Shown here: one piece after another, positions 37,152 to 45,491 of the stretch
Layout: every line of letters starts with the position of its first letter
How positions within the stretch are numbered: the stretch's first letter is position 1
From: Gammaproteobacteria bacterium
Lineage (GTDB): Bacteria > Pseudomonadota > Gammaproteobacteria > Steroidobacterales > Rariloculaceae
Reading direction: 5' to 3'
DNA length: 64,000 nt
Assembly: GCA_036381015.1 (NCBI GenBank)
Contig: DASVDR010000021.1
Coordinates: 1-64,000, forward strand
Made by a program: the position numbers and the translations under genes
The notes under the pieces: generated by a model
Told to the model about the DNA's origin: nothing
Databases searched by the model: none
The model's input: only the letters and a program-made list of their open reading frames with translations

Positions 37152-37793
37152 ATGAGAAGTATCCTGATCATGAACGCGAAGGGCGGGTGCGGAAAAAGCA
37201 CGATCGCCACGAACCTCGCCGCTTACTACGCTTCCGAGGGCTTCGGCACCGCGCTGGCCGACTTCGACCCGCAGCGTTCCGCGCTCGCCTGGCTCGAGGA
37301 GCGCCCGGAGGACTACGGCCCGATCACCGGAATCGAGGGCTTCGATTCGGGGCTCCGCTCCGTCCCGCGCAATACCGAGTACCTGATCATCGACGCGCCG
37401 GCACGCTCGCACGGCCGCGAGCTCACCGATCTCGTGAAGCGCGCCGAAAGCATCATCGTGCCCGTGCTTCCGTCGCCGATCGACATCAAGGCGGCCGCGA
37501 GCTTCGTCGAGGAGCTTCTCAACGTCCACAAGATTGCGGACAAGAAGGCCAAGGTGGCGCTGGTCGCGAATCGCGTGCGGGACAACACGCTGATCTTCGA
37601 GGAGCTCGACGCGTATTTGTCGAAGCTGAAGGTGCCCTACATCGCGACGCTGCGCGAGGCCCAGAACTACATCCGCGCGTACCAGCGCGGCCTCGGCGTG
37701 CACGAGCTGCCGCCGTATCTCGCGTGGCCCGACTGGGAGCAGTGGGACCCGCTGCTCGAGTGGCTCGACTCGCGGCGCTCGATGCCGCGCTGA
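37152..37793 (+). CDS. Stand-alone ParA-type (deviant Walker) ATPase
   Basis: 213 aa. The N-terminus carries the deviant Walker A NAKGGCGKSTIATNLA with its signature Lys, then FDPQRSALAWLEER and YLIIDAPAR. This is the core ParA/MinD ATPase fold used to position DNA or protein cargo through nucleotide-dependent dimers. No ParB, centromere-like array or second partition gene is adjacent, so its cargo is unknown. I start at ATG 37152, which has GGGAG five bases upstream; GTG 37146 is possible. It converges on hemY across a palindromic element. Confidence 0.82.
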   Translation: MRSILIMNAKGGCGKSTIATNLAAYYASEGFGTALADFDPQRSALAWLEERPEDYGPITGIEGFDSGLRSVPRNTEYLIIDAPARSHGRELTDLVKRAESIIVPVLPSPIDIKAAASFVEELLNVHKIADKKAKVALVANRVRDNTLIFEELDAYLSKLKVPYIATLREAQNYIRAYQRGLGVHELPPYLAWPDWEQWDPLLEWLDSRRSMPR

Positions 37794-37814
37794 CGCCGCC
37801 GCGCTCCTGGTGTG

Positions 37815-37942
37815 GCGTCCCGCAAATACCGATACAGGATGCTTGGCGGGAACGCCGTGGATACATCCCTGTAGGCTCGCTCGCGCGCGTCCATGCGCGC
37901 AAGCGTCCCGTCAAGCATCCTGTATCGGTATTTGCGGGACGC
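37815..37942. mobile_element. Palindromic MITE-like element, copy 2 (37-bp terminal inverted arms)
   Basis: 128 bp. Arms 37815-37851 and 37906-37942 pair at 36 of 37 positions, the exception being G37846/T37911. It is the shorter relative of the 7328-7532 element and lies in the opposite orientation: the arm with ...GCTTGACGGGACGCT is on the right here, the arm with ...CGGGAACGCCGTG on the left. The interior shares the block GAGCGAGCC--CAGGGATG (read on the minus strand). It fills most of the convergent gap between parA and hemY. Confidence 0.75.
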
Positions 37943-37950
37943 GATTCAGC

Positions 37951-39258
37951 TTAGGAGGGCGCCGGGCCTTCCCCGCCCGCGCCCGGCGCGGGCTTGCCGG
38001 CACCCGGGAGGAGGGCTTCGGCCTCGTCATCGTCCTCCTCCTCGTCGCGCTCGCGCCCGCGCCGCGGCGGCGCGAGCGCCGGCAACGGCGTCTCCCCGCC
38101 GTCGACGAGCGCGAGGCCCGAGCGGAACGCGAGCGCCGCGCCGTCGTTCTCGCCGAGCCGGTCGAGCAGCCGCCCGTAGAGGGCATAGGACGCGGGCGCC
38201 GGGTCGATCGCGATCGCCGATTCGAGATAGCTCCGGGCCTTGCCCCAAAGCTCGTTCACGACGCAAAGGCGGGCCGCGGCGACGAGCAGCGCCGCATCCT
38301 CCGGGCGCTGCCGGAGCCACGCCTCGGCGTGGCGCAGCTGCTCCGCCGGTCGATTCGTGCGGATCTCGCCGTAGGCCGCGACGAGCGGCGCCGACCAGCG
38401 GCGCTTCAGCGCCGAGCGCAGCTCCCGCTCGGCCTCGTCGCCGAGCCCGAGGCGATCGAGCGCGCGCGCCCGAAGGACCAGCAGCCGCGGCAGCGCGCGG
38501 ATGTCGGCCGGCAGCGATTTCCAGTAGCGGTCGAGCGCTTCCTGCGTGACCTCGGGCCCCGCGGTGACGCCGCGAAGCGCCTCGGCCGCGGCCTCCTCGA
38601 GCAGCTCCGGCGACAGCTGCGCGCGGCCGAGCCGCGGCAAGAGCTCCGCGAGCCGCCGCCGGTCGCCGAGCGCGACGCACGCACGCGCCGCGAGCGCGAG
38701 CGCCACCGGATGCTTCGCGGCCGACTCGAGCACCCGCGACGCGGTCGCGAGCGCCCGCTCGTGCTCACCGGCCTCGAGCTGAAGCTCGGCCTGCGTGAGC
38801 AGGACGGTCTGCTCGGCGTCCGGCTGCGCCTCGTACGCGATCCGCAGCCATTCGTCGCGGCGCTCGCGCGACCCCTGCCAGTGCGCCGCGCGCGCCGCCA
38901 TCAGATAGTTCACGAGCGGGGTGCCGCTGCCGCGGGCGCCCTGCGTGAGCAAGCGCTCGCCTTTCGCCCAGTTGCCGTCGGCGAGCTGCATCAGGCCGCG
39001 GGTGAGCTTCATGCCGGCACGGCGCGTCCGGCGGTCGGCCAGCGCCGTGCCGAGCGCGCGCGGCGCGCGCCAAATGCCGGCCGCGGCGCGAATCAGCAGG
39101 TAGGCCGCCGCGAGCACCAGCACGAGCCCCGGGACGGACATCTCGACGATGTATCCGCGGAAGTCGATCAGCACGTAGCCGCGGTCCTGGAGCAGGAAAT
39201 GCGCGGCGACCGCGCCGGCGAGCAGGGCGGCGACGACGGCGAGGCCGAAGCGCATCAT
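37951..39258 (-). CDS. hemY: HemY-like TPR membrane protein
   Basis: 435 aa. Two N-terminal transmembrane helices (about 4-24 and 41-62) and the HemY opening (LLQDRGYVLIDFRGYIVEMSV) are followed by TPR-like helical repeats (residues about 90-400) and an acidic, disordered tail (EEEDDDEAE). HemY of this type is linked to heme synthesis genes by position only; its activity is not established and it is unrelated to protoporphyrinogen oxidase. Overlaps hemX by four bases. Its stop lies eight bases from the repeat element. Confidence 0.88.
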   Translation of the reverse strand: MMRFGLAVVAALLAGAVAAHFLLQDRGYVLIDFRGYIVEMSVPGLVLVLAAAYLLIRAAAGIWRAPRALGTALADRRTRRAGMKLTRGLMQLADGNWAKGERLLTQGARGSGTPLVNYLMAARAAHWQGSRERRDEWLRIAYEAQPDAEQTVLLTQAELQLEAGEHERALATASRVLESAAKHPVALALAARACVALGDRRRLAELLPRLGRAQLSPELLEEAAAEALRGVTAGPEVTQEALDRYWKSLPADIRALPRLLVLRARALDRLGLGDEAERELRSALKRRWSAPLVAAYGEIRTNRPAEQLRHAEAWLRQRPEDAALLVAAARLCVVNELWGKARSYLESAIAIDPAPASYALYGRLLDRLGENDGAALAFRSGLALVDGGETPLPALAPPRRGRERDEEEDDDEAEALLPGAGKPAPGAGGEGPAPS

Positions 39259-40391
39259 TCGGCCCCGGCCGAGAGCTCGCGCAGCAGGGCCAGCGAGCCG
39301 CCGATGTCCGGGCGGGGCGCGTCGATGACGACGCCGGCGAGCTCGTCCACGAGCGCGGCGGCCGCCTTCACGGCGGCGTCCGCCGCGTCGAAGTCCCGCT
39401 CGAGGAGCGCGGCGGCCGCATCGAGGCTGCCGGCGTACGCGTCCGGCTCGCCGCGGAGCGCGGCGATCTGCGCGAGCTGAAGCTCGATCGCGAGCTCGCG
39501 GCGCGCAAGGGTGCGCCGCTCGGCCGAGAGCGTGCGCGCGGCCGCTTCCTCGCGGCGCTCGATCGTGACGAGGCTCGAGAGCGCGCGCTTGACGCCGGCG
39601 AGCAGCCGGTCGAGGCCGGGCTCCGCCTCCTCCGGCGAAACCTCGGTCGCGTCCGCACCGGCGCGGCCCGCCGCGCGCAACGGCAGCTCGTCGACCCGCG
39701 CGGCGAGGCTCGCGAGCCGGAACACGATCCGCTCGACGTCGGGCGGATCGACGGTCCGGAGCGCGACGAGCTCGTCGGCGACCCGCCGCCGCACCTCGGC
39801 GAGCGCCGGGTCGGCCAGCGCGCGCAGCCGATCGTCCGCGAGCTCGAGCGCGGCGACGGCGTTGTCCCATCGGCCGCCAAGCGCGAGCTCGGTGTTCGCG
39901 ACCGTCAGGTAGTACTCCGCCTCGGCCCGCAGCCACGCGTTGCGTGCGTCGATCGATCCGCCCTGGATCGCGTCCAACCGCGACTCGATCGCGGCGAGCC
40001 GCGCCGGCCACTCCTCGACGCGCCGCTCGACGTCCGCGAGCTGCGCCGGAAAGTCCGCGATCCGCTCGACCGCCGCATCGACGCGCGCTCCGCTTGCCAC
40101 CGTGGATTCCGCGAGATCGTCGAGCCGATCCGAGAAGGCGCGCTGCGTCGCCCGCACGCGCTCGAGCGATGCCTCGATCTCGGTGTCCGTGCCGTGCAGC
40201 GCGACGTAGAACTGCCGGTACTGCCACCACAGAAGCCCCGCGATCGCGGTCGCGAGCAGCGCGAGCGCCATCGCGAATGCCGCGGCGATCACGGGCCAGG
40301 CCCCGGGGGACGAAGAGCGGGGGAGGTTCTCGACGGCGGGTGCGCTTGGGCCGGCCGTCTCGCGCCCGTCGGACGTGTGCTGTTCGGTCAT
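39255..40391 (-). CDS. hemX: HemX-like membrane protein
   Basis: 378 aa. One transmembrane helix near residues 32-55 (WPVIAAAFAMALALLATAIAGLLWW), then a long charged coiled-coil and helical domain including AWLRAEAEYYLTVANTEL, a segment typical of the HemX family. Often mislabelled as uroporphyrinogen methyltransferase; no SAM motif is seen. In related bacteria hemC and hemD precede it; here the gene upstream is algR at only 48 bases. Confidence 0.88.
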   Translation of the reverse strand: MTEQHTSDGRETAGPSAPAVENLPRSSSPGAWPVIAAAFAMALALLATAIAGLLWWQYRQFYVALHGTDTEIEASLERVRATQRAFSDRLDDLAESTVASGARVDAAVERIADFPAQLADVERRVEEWPARLAAIESRLDAIQGGSIDARNAWLRAEAEYYLTVANTELALGGRWDNAVAALELADDRLRALADPALAEVRRRVADELVALRTVDPPDVERIVFRLASLAARVDELPLRAAGRAGADATEVSPEEAEPGLDRLLAGVKRALSSLVTIERREEAAARTLSAERRTLARRELAIELQLAQIAALRGEPDAYAGSLDAAAALLERDFDAADAAVKAAAALVDELAGVVIDAPRPDIGGSLALLRELSAGAE

Positions 40392-40439
40392 CGTGTGCGT
40401 GACGGGGGTGAGTGCGGCGTATTGTCTATGCGCGTGCGC

Positions 40440-41207
40440 TCACATTCCAGGCCGCTTCCCGTGCCGTGCGCCGAGGCGGCGCTTGAGCTCCCCGAGCTGC
40501 CGGCGGCTCACGGGCAACAGCTCCCCGGTGTGCCGCATGCGCAGCGCATAGGACGCGTCGTCGCTCCTCTCGAGCGCGTCGACGTGCTCGACGGCCGCGA
40601 GGAGGCTGCGGTGCACGCGCACGAAATCCGCGGCGAACTCTTCCTCGAGCCGGCGGAGCGACTCGTCGATCAGCTCCTCGCCGCGCAGGTGCCGCACCGT
40701 CACGTACTTCTGGTCGGCCCGAAAGTAGAGGATTTCCTTGACCGGTATCAGCCGCAGCTCGTCGCGCACGCGGGCCGCGACGTGCCGGCGCGCGGAGAGC
40801 GGCCGCGCCGGCGAGGCGATGCCCTCGAGCTGCGGAGGACCGAGCCGCGACGCGTGCTTCAGCGCCGACAGAAGCCGCTCGCGGCGGACCGGCTTCAGCA
40901 AGTAGCCGACGGCGTGCGACTCGAAGGCCTCGAGCGCGTACTGATCGTAGGCCGTCGTGAACACGACCGCCGGCGGCGCCGCGAGCGCGCTCAGGTGTCG
41001 CGCGGCCTCGATGCCGGTCATGCCCGGCATGCGGATGTCGAGCAGCACGATCGCGGGCTTCAGCCGCGCGACCTCCGCGAGCGCCTCGAGCCCCGACGCG
41101 CAGCTGCCGGCGACCCGAAAGCCGTCGAGCTCGCCGATGAGCCGCTCGAGCCGCTCCCGGGCGGGCGGCTCGTCGTCGACGATCAGCACTTCGATCGGCT
41201 CGCTCAC
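40440..41207 (-). CDS. algR: LytTR-family response regulator (AlgR-like)
   Basis: 255 aa. Receiver domain (about 5-122): acidic pocket DDE, phospho-Asp in VLLDIRMPGMTG, Thr/Lys switch TTAYDQYAL...LLKPV. C-terminal LytTR DNA-binding domain (about 150-252) with ILYFRADQKYVTVRH and RVHRSLL. In Pseudomonas AlgR controls alginate and twitching motility genes; the presence of type IV pilus genes in this genome fits such a role, but that is inference. GTG 41207 overlaps the sensor kinase stop by four bases. Confidence 0.9.
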   Translation of the reverse strand: MSEPIEVLIVDDEPPARERLERLIGELDGFRVAGSCASGLEALAEVARLKPAIVLLDIRMPGMTGIEAARHLSALAAPPAVVFTTAYDQYALEAFESHAVGYLLKPVRRERLLSALKHASRLGPPQLEGIASPARPLSARRHVAARVRDELRLIPVKEILYFRADQKYVTVRHLRGEELIDESLRRLEEEFAADFVRVHRSLLAAVEHVDALERSDDASYALRMRHTGELLPVSRRQLGELKRRLGARHGKRPGM

Positions 41208-42295
41208 TGCTCGAGCGGAATTCGAACGGTGACCGCGTAGAGCCCGTTCGCGCTCGCGGTCTCGAGACGGCCGCGATCGCCGTAGGCGAGCCGCAGGCGT
41301 TGGCGCAGGTTCTCGAGCGCCTGGCGGTTGCCGGGGCGCTCCTCGGCCTCGGGCGCGACCGGATTCGTGATCGTGAAGACGAGATCGCGGCCCTCGACCC
41401 GGCCCGCGATCGTGACGGTCCCGCCCGCATCGAGCGGCTCGATGCCGTGGTAGATCGCGTTCTCGAGAAGCGGCTGGATCGTCAGGCTCGGCACGAGCGC
41501 GCGCATCGGCACGGCGGCGACGTCCCAGACCACCTTCAGCCGGTCGCCGATCCGAAGCTCCTCGATGCGCTGATAGATCCGCGAGAGCTCGAGCTCCTCC
41601 TTGAGCCGAAGCGGACGGTCCGAGTCGCGCAGCGTCACGCGGAAGAGATCGGCGAGATCCTCGACGGCCTCCTCCGCGCGGCGCGGGTCGGTGCGCGTCA
41701 GCGCGGCGATCGTGTTCATGCTGTTGAACAGGAAGTGCGGCCGCATCCTCGCCTGGAGCGCGTGGATGCGCGAGCGCGCCTCGGCGCGGACGTGATGGCG
41801 CCACTGGTGCGCGACGAAGAAGTAGCGCAACAGCAGCGCCGCGACGATCACGCAGATCGCCTCCGTCCGCAGCAGGAACGCGGGCGCATCCGACGGAAAG
41901 AGCGCGGCACCCGCGAGCGCGGGCTGCCGGGCGCCGAGCCAGAGCGCGAGCGCCGAGAAGACCGCAGCGTTCAGCATCAGCAACACGAAGATCGAGGTCG
42001 TCGCGGCCGGCACGGAAAGGCGCGCGAGCCAGCGCCGCGCAAAGCACAGCAGGCCCGCGCCGGTGAGGCCAAGCCACTGCACGAACAGGGACAGGCGGGC
42101 GAGGTCCGTCAGAAACGGCGTTTCGGCCGGACGGACGAGCGCGAACACGACGGCGAGGAGCTCCGAGATCAGGACGACCGCGAGCACCATGCGCGGATGA
42201 CAGAAATCCGGCAGGAAGAAGTCGTCTGCCGGGAGCCTCTGCGGCGGGGATGTCTCGTCGCGGGCCGCCTCGTCAGCCGCACCAGGTCTCGACAT
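41204..42295 (-). CDS. algZ: LytS-type sensor histidine kinase (AlgZ/FimS-like)
   Basis: 363 aa from ATG 42295 (or 377 from ATG 42337). Four predicted transmembrane segments (residues about 34-165) precede the His-kinase box RPHFLFNSMNTIAAL, with the phospho-acceptor His, and a HATPase end (LLENAIYHGIEP, NLRQRLRLAYG). It pairs with the adjacent AlgR-like regulator. The upstream DUF4124 gene overlaps its 5' end, which makes the exact start uncertain. Confidence 0.87.
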   Translation of the reverse strand: MSRPGAADEAARDETSPPQRLPADDFFLPDFCHPRMVLAVVLISELLAVVFALVRPAETPFLTDLARLSLFVQWLGLTGAGLLCFARRWLARLSVPAATTSIFVLLMLNAAVFSALALWLGARQPALAGAALFPSDAPAFLLRTEAICVIVAALLLRYFFVAHQWRHHVRAEARSRIHALQARMRPHFLFNSMNTIAALTRTDPRRAEEAVEDLADLFRVTLRDSDRPLRLKEELELSRIYQRIEELRIGDRLKVVWDVAAVPMRALVPSLTIQPLLENAIYHGIEPLDAGGTVTIAGRVEGRDLVFTITNPVAPEAEERPGNRQALENLRQRLRLAYGDRGRLETASANGLYAVTVRIPLEQ

Positions 42296-42722
42296 CAGCC
42301 GCGGCGCGGGCTCGGGCCTCGTCGATCTCGGCGTCATTCAGGTACTCGCGCTCGCCGCTCGGCAGCGTCCGGTAGAGCCGATGCGCGGTGGCGTAGCGCT
42401 CCACACGCTCGCGCGCGACGGCGCAATTCTGCGCGCGCTCCTCGGCCGTCGGCTCGGGCCGCGCGCTCTCGGTCTGCGAGGCCTGCCCGGCGTCTTCCGC
42501 CGGCTGGGCCTCGGCCGGGCGGGCGGGCACCGGCGGCGGGGGAGGCGCGGTGTGCACGACGCCGGCGTGTGACGTCACGACCAGCACCGGCGTGGCCCCG
42601 GCCTCGAGCGGCCGGTCGCTGTAGACGACCGTGCCGTCCGGGCTGATCGAACGATAAACCACGTCGTCCGCCGATACGATCGCGGCGACGAGCGCCAACG
42701 ACAGGCAGAAAAGCAGCCGCAC
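42273..42722 (-). CDS. DUF4124 family exported protein
   Basis: 149 aa. Signal peptide (VRLLFCLSLALVAAIVSADD), then the DUF4124 motif VVYRSISPDGTVVYSDRPLEAGATPV, a Pro/Ala-rich linker, and a short helical C-terminus with Cys in QNCAVARERVERY and ETWCG. The start is GTG 42722, seven bases after GGAGG. Function is unknown. The overlap with the AlgZ-like kinase suggests one transcript. Confidence 0.75.
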   Translation of the reverse strand: MRLLFCLSLALVAAIVSADDVVYRSISPDGTVVYSDRPLEAGATPVLVVTSHAGVVHTAPPPPPVPARPAEAQPAEDAGQASQTESARPEPTAEERAQNCAVARERVERYATAHRLYRTLPSGEREYLNDAEIDEARARAAADVETWCG

Positions 42723-42948
42723 GAGAAGGCCTCCGCTTCGGGTGGGCCGGAGTCTAGCACGCTGCCCCACGGCGCTCGCGTGAACGCCGTCGCCTTTTGC
42801 CCGGCTTCGGTCCGCTCGGATTCGGGCGCCCCCGCCGGGCGCCCGAAGGGACCGGAAGCCGGCCGCCGACGCGGGGTATGATGGAGATCGTGTTTATCGC
42901 CGGCTCGCCCGGTTTCGAGGCTCGAAGCCCGGGGCGATGGGGAATGAA

Positions 42949-43227
42949 ATGCCCGAGAAGTTCACTCGTTCCAGCCTAGACGATCTTGCCCGGCAGCTCG
43001 CGCAGTCGCTACCGCAGAATCTCCGCGCGCTCGGCGACGATCTCGAGCGCAATTTCCGCGCGTTGCTGCAATCCGGCCTCGAGCGGATGGATCTCGTCAC
43101 GCGGGAAGAATTCGACGTGCAGGCCGCCGTGCTCGAGCGGACGCGGGAGAAGCTCGAAGCGCTCGAGGCGCGGCTCGCGGAGCTCGAGCGCGAGCTCGGC
43201 GGCCAGAAGGGGCCGGAGCCCGGCTGA
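42949..43227 (+). CDS. ubiK: Ubiquinone biosynthesis accessory factor UbiK (BMFP family)
   Basis: 92 aa from ATG 42949 (GGGGAA upstream; ATG 42937 is an alternative). An amphipathic N-terminal helix (LDDLARQLAQSLPQNLRALGDDLERNF) and a C-terminal coiled coil (LERTREKLEALEARLAELERELG) are the features of the BMFP/UbiK family, which partners UbiJ in the Ubi complex. It is found, as in many Gammaproteobacteria, directly before comM. Confidence 0.87.
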   Translation: MPEKFTRSSLDDLARQLAQSLPQNLRALGDDLERNFRALLQSGLERMDLVTREEFDVQAAVLERTREKLEALEARLAELERELGGQKGPEPG

Positions 43228-43371
43228 CGGCGGGCGGCCGCGCCGGGCGGCCGCGTGGCACCGAGGCTCGGCGGCGCGCCACCGGGGCCGGAGCTCGGCC
43301 GCGCGGCGCGCGAGGCCGGCAGGGCGCCGCTCGAGCTCGGCCACTCGCGCCGCAATCTGCCGCGTCCCGCC

Positions 43372-44871
43372 ATGAGCCTCTCGCGGCTGCTGAGCCGCGG
43401 CCAGAGCGGGCTCGAAGCCTACGAGGTCACCGTAGAGGTCCACCTCGCGCGCGGCCTGCCGGCCTTCGCGATCACCGGCCTGCCGAACGCCGCCGTTCGG
43501 GAGAGCAAGGATCGCGTCCGTGCGGCGCTCGACTCGTGCGGCGTGAAGCTGCCGGACATGCGGATCACGACGCACCTCGGCCCGGCGGACGTGCCGAAGG
43601 ACGGCGGCCGGTTCGACCTTCCGATCGCCCTCGGGCTCGTCGCGGCCGCGCAGCCGGGCTCATGGAGCACGTCGCAGATCGAGTTCATCGGCGAGCTCGC
43701 GCTCTCCGGTGAGCTTCGTCCGGTCACGGGCGCTCTCCCCGCGGTGCTCGCGGCGAAACGGGCCGGCCGTGCGATCGTGCTGCCGGCCGGCAACGCGGTC
43801 GAGGCGGCTCTGGTCGACGACGCCGAAGTCTATTCGGCGGCGCACCTTCAGGACGTGCTCGCGCATCTCGACGGCAGCCGGCCGCTCCCCCGGGTCCGGC
43901 CGCAGCCGCTCCGTACACCGGCGGACACCGGCGCGGATCTCGGCGACGTGCGCGGCCAGGCCGTCGCGAAGCGCGCACTCGTGATCGCGGCGGCTGGCGG
44001 CCACAACGTCCTGCTCATCGGCCCGCCGGGCAGCGGCAAGAGCATGCTCGCCGAGCGCTTTCGCGGCTTGCTGCCGCCGCTCACGCTCGACGAGATGATG
44101 CTCGTCGCGACGATCGCGTCGGTCGCCGGCGACCGTGCCGCGCTCGAGAACGGGCTGCGGGCGCCGTTTCGCGCGCCGCACCATACGGCCTCCGCGAGCG
44201 CCCTCGTCGGCGGCGGCAGCCGGCCGCGGCCGGGTGAGATCTCGCTCGCGCATCGCGGCGTGCTGTTTCTCGACGAGCTGCCGGAGTTCTCGCGGAACGC
44301 GCTCGAGGCGCTGCGCGAGCCGCTCGAGGCGGGCGTCGCACGGATCTCGCGCGTCCGCGAGCAGGTCACCTTCCCGGCCGAGTTTCAGCTCGTCGCCGCG
44401 ATGAATCCTTGCCCGTGCGGACACCGCGGCGACGGGACCGACCGGTGCAGCTGCTCGGCGTCACGACTCGAGCAGTACCGCGCGCGCGTCTCGGGCCCGC
44501 TACTCGACCGATTCGACATGCACGTCGAAGTGCCGCGCGTGCCGTTCTCGAATGTCGCAGGGCAGGCCCCGAAGCCCGAGACCGCGGAGGTCCTGCCTCG
44601 GATCGCGGCGGCGCGCGAGCGCCAGCTCCGCAGGGCCGGACGGCTGAACGCCCGCCTCGGCGACGCCGCGATCTGGAGCGAGGCTGCTCTCGACGGCGAG
44701 GCCGGCCGAATCCTCCAGCGCTCGGTCGACCGCTGGCGGCTCAGCATGCGCAGCTGCGTGCGCGTGCTGCGGGTCGCGCGAACGATCGCGGACCTCGCGT
44801 CGGCCGATCGCGTGTCGGCCGCTCACGTTGCCGAGGCGCTGCAGCTCCGCTGCCTCGACAAGATCCCGTGA
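43372..44871 (+). CDS. comM: ComM/YifB magnesium-chelatase-like AAA+ helicase
   Basis: 499 aa. N-terminal Lon-S5-like domain (VEVHLARGLPAFAITGLPN, AALDSCGVKLPDMRIT), central AAA+ ATPase (GPPGSGKSMLAERF, Walker B LFLDELPEFSRN, sensor LVAAMNPCPCG followed by a Cys cluster), and a helical lid (SCVRVLRVARTIADLA). ComM drives branch migration when transformed DNA is integrated. The pilus secretin at the left end suggests this organism may be naturally competent. ATG 43372 is the family start. Confidence 0.94.
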   Translation: MSLSRLLSRGQSGLEAYEVTVEVHLARGLPAFAITGLPNAAVRESKDRVRAALDSCGVKLPDMRITTHLGPADVPKDGGRFDLPIALGLVAAAQPGSWSTSQIEFIGELALSGELRPVTGALPAVLAAKRAGRAIVLPAGNAVEAALVDDAEVYSAAHLQDVLAHLDGSRPLPRVRPQPLRTPADTGADLGDVRGQAVAKRALVIAAAGGHNVLLIGPPGSGKSMLAERFRGLLPPLTLDEMMLVATIASVAGDRAALENGLRAPFRAPHHTASASALVGGGSRPRPGEISLAHRGVLFLDELPEFSRNALEALREPLEAGVARISRVREQVTFPAEFQLVAAMNPCPCGHRGDGTDRCSCSASRLEQYRARVSGPLLDRFDMHVEVPRVPFSNVAGQAPKPETAEVLPRIAAARERQLRRAGRLNARLGDAAIWSEAALDGEAGRILQRSVDRWRLSMRSCVRVLRVARTIADLASADRVSAAHVAEALQLRCLDKIP

Positions 44872-44887
44872 CCGGCGGTCGATCGGC

Positions 44888-44893
44888 TATAAT
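44888..44893 (+). promoter_or_regulatory. Probable -10 box of the cytochrome c gene
   Basis: A perfect TATAAT about 43 bases before the TTG start codon, in a stretch otherwise very GC-rich. No convincing -35 is seen about 17 bases upstream. Confidence 0.45.
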
Positions 44894-44935
44894 CGCGCCC
44901 GCTTTCGACTCCCCCCACTCGAGAGGACCTTCGTT

Positions 44936-45478
44936 TTGCGGGACCAGGACCAGCAATTCTTCGACAGCTTCATGCTCGTGATCGGGATCCTGATGGGCGT
45001 GGCCGTCGGGCTGTTCTTCCTGGCGCGCGCGATCGCGATCGACACGCAGGGCCAATTCGTCATCGAGGACCCGCGAGTGCAGGCCGAGATTCTCGCGCGC
45101 ATCGAGCCGGTCGGCGAGGTCGTGCTGATCGGCGACGAGGAGCTCGAGGCGGCGCGCCAGGCGGCGGCCGCGGCGCCGGCCCCGGTCGACATGCCGCTTT
45201 CCGGCCCGCAGGTCTTCAACGAGGCCTGCTACCTCTGCCACGCGCCGCCCGGCAATGCCGGCGCCCCGGTCGTCGGCGACATGGAGGCGTGGGCGGACCG
45301 GATCGCGAAGGGCATGGACGTCCTCGTCGACCATGCGTTGAACGGCTTCCAGGGCGAGAGCGGATTCATGCCCGCGAAGGGCGGGCGGCTCGATCTGTCG
45401 GACGACGAGATCCGGGCCGCGGTCGAGTACATGGTCGAGCAGGCCCAAGGGGGCGAGGCCGCGCCGGCCGCGCAATAG
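44936..45478 (+). CDS. Membrane-anchored cytochrome c5-type protein
   Basis: 180 aa. One transmembrane anchor (about 12-32), a linker rich in Ala/Pro, then a class I cytochrome domain with heme motif CYLCH and distal Met in GFMPAKGG. It would face the periplasm and carry electrons toward a terminal oxidase. The start is TTG 44936 with GAGAGGA eight bases before it. Convergent with the methyltransferase gene. Confidence 0.85.
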   Translation: MRDQDQQFFDSFMLVIGILMGVAVGLFFLARAIAIDTQGQFVIEDPRVQAEILARIEPVGEVVLIGDEELEAARQAAAAAPAPVDMPLSGPQVFNEACYLCHAPPGNAGAPVVGDMEAWADRIAKGMDVLVDHALNGFQGESGFMPAKGGRLDLSDDEIRAAVEYMVEQAQGGEAAPAAQ

Positions 45479-45491
45479 AGGCGATGCGCCG

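Noticed and set aside
39255-40391. HemX as uroporphyrinogen-III methyltransferase
   Set aside because: No SAM-binding or catalytic motifs; the common label comes from a historic annotation.
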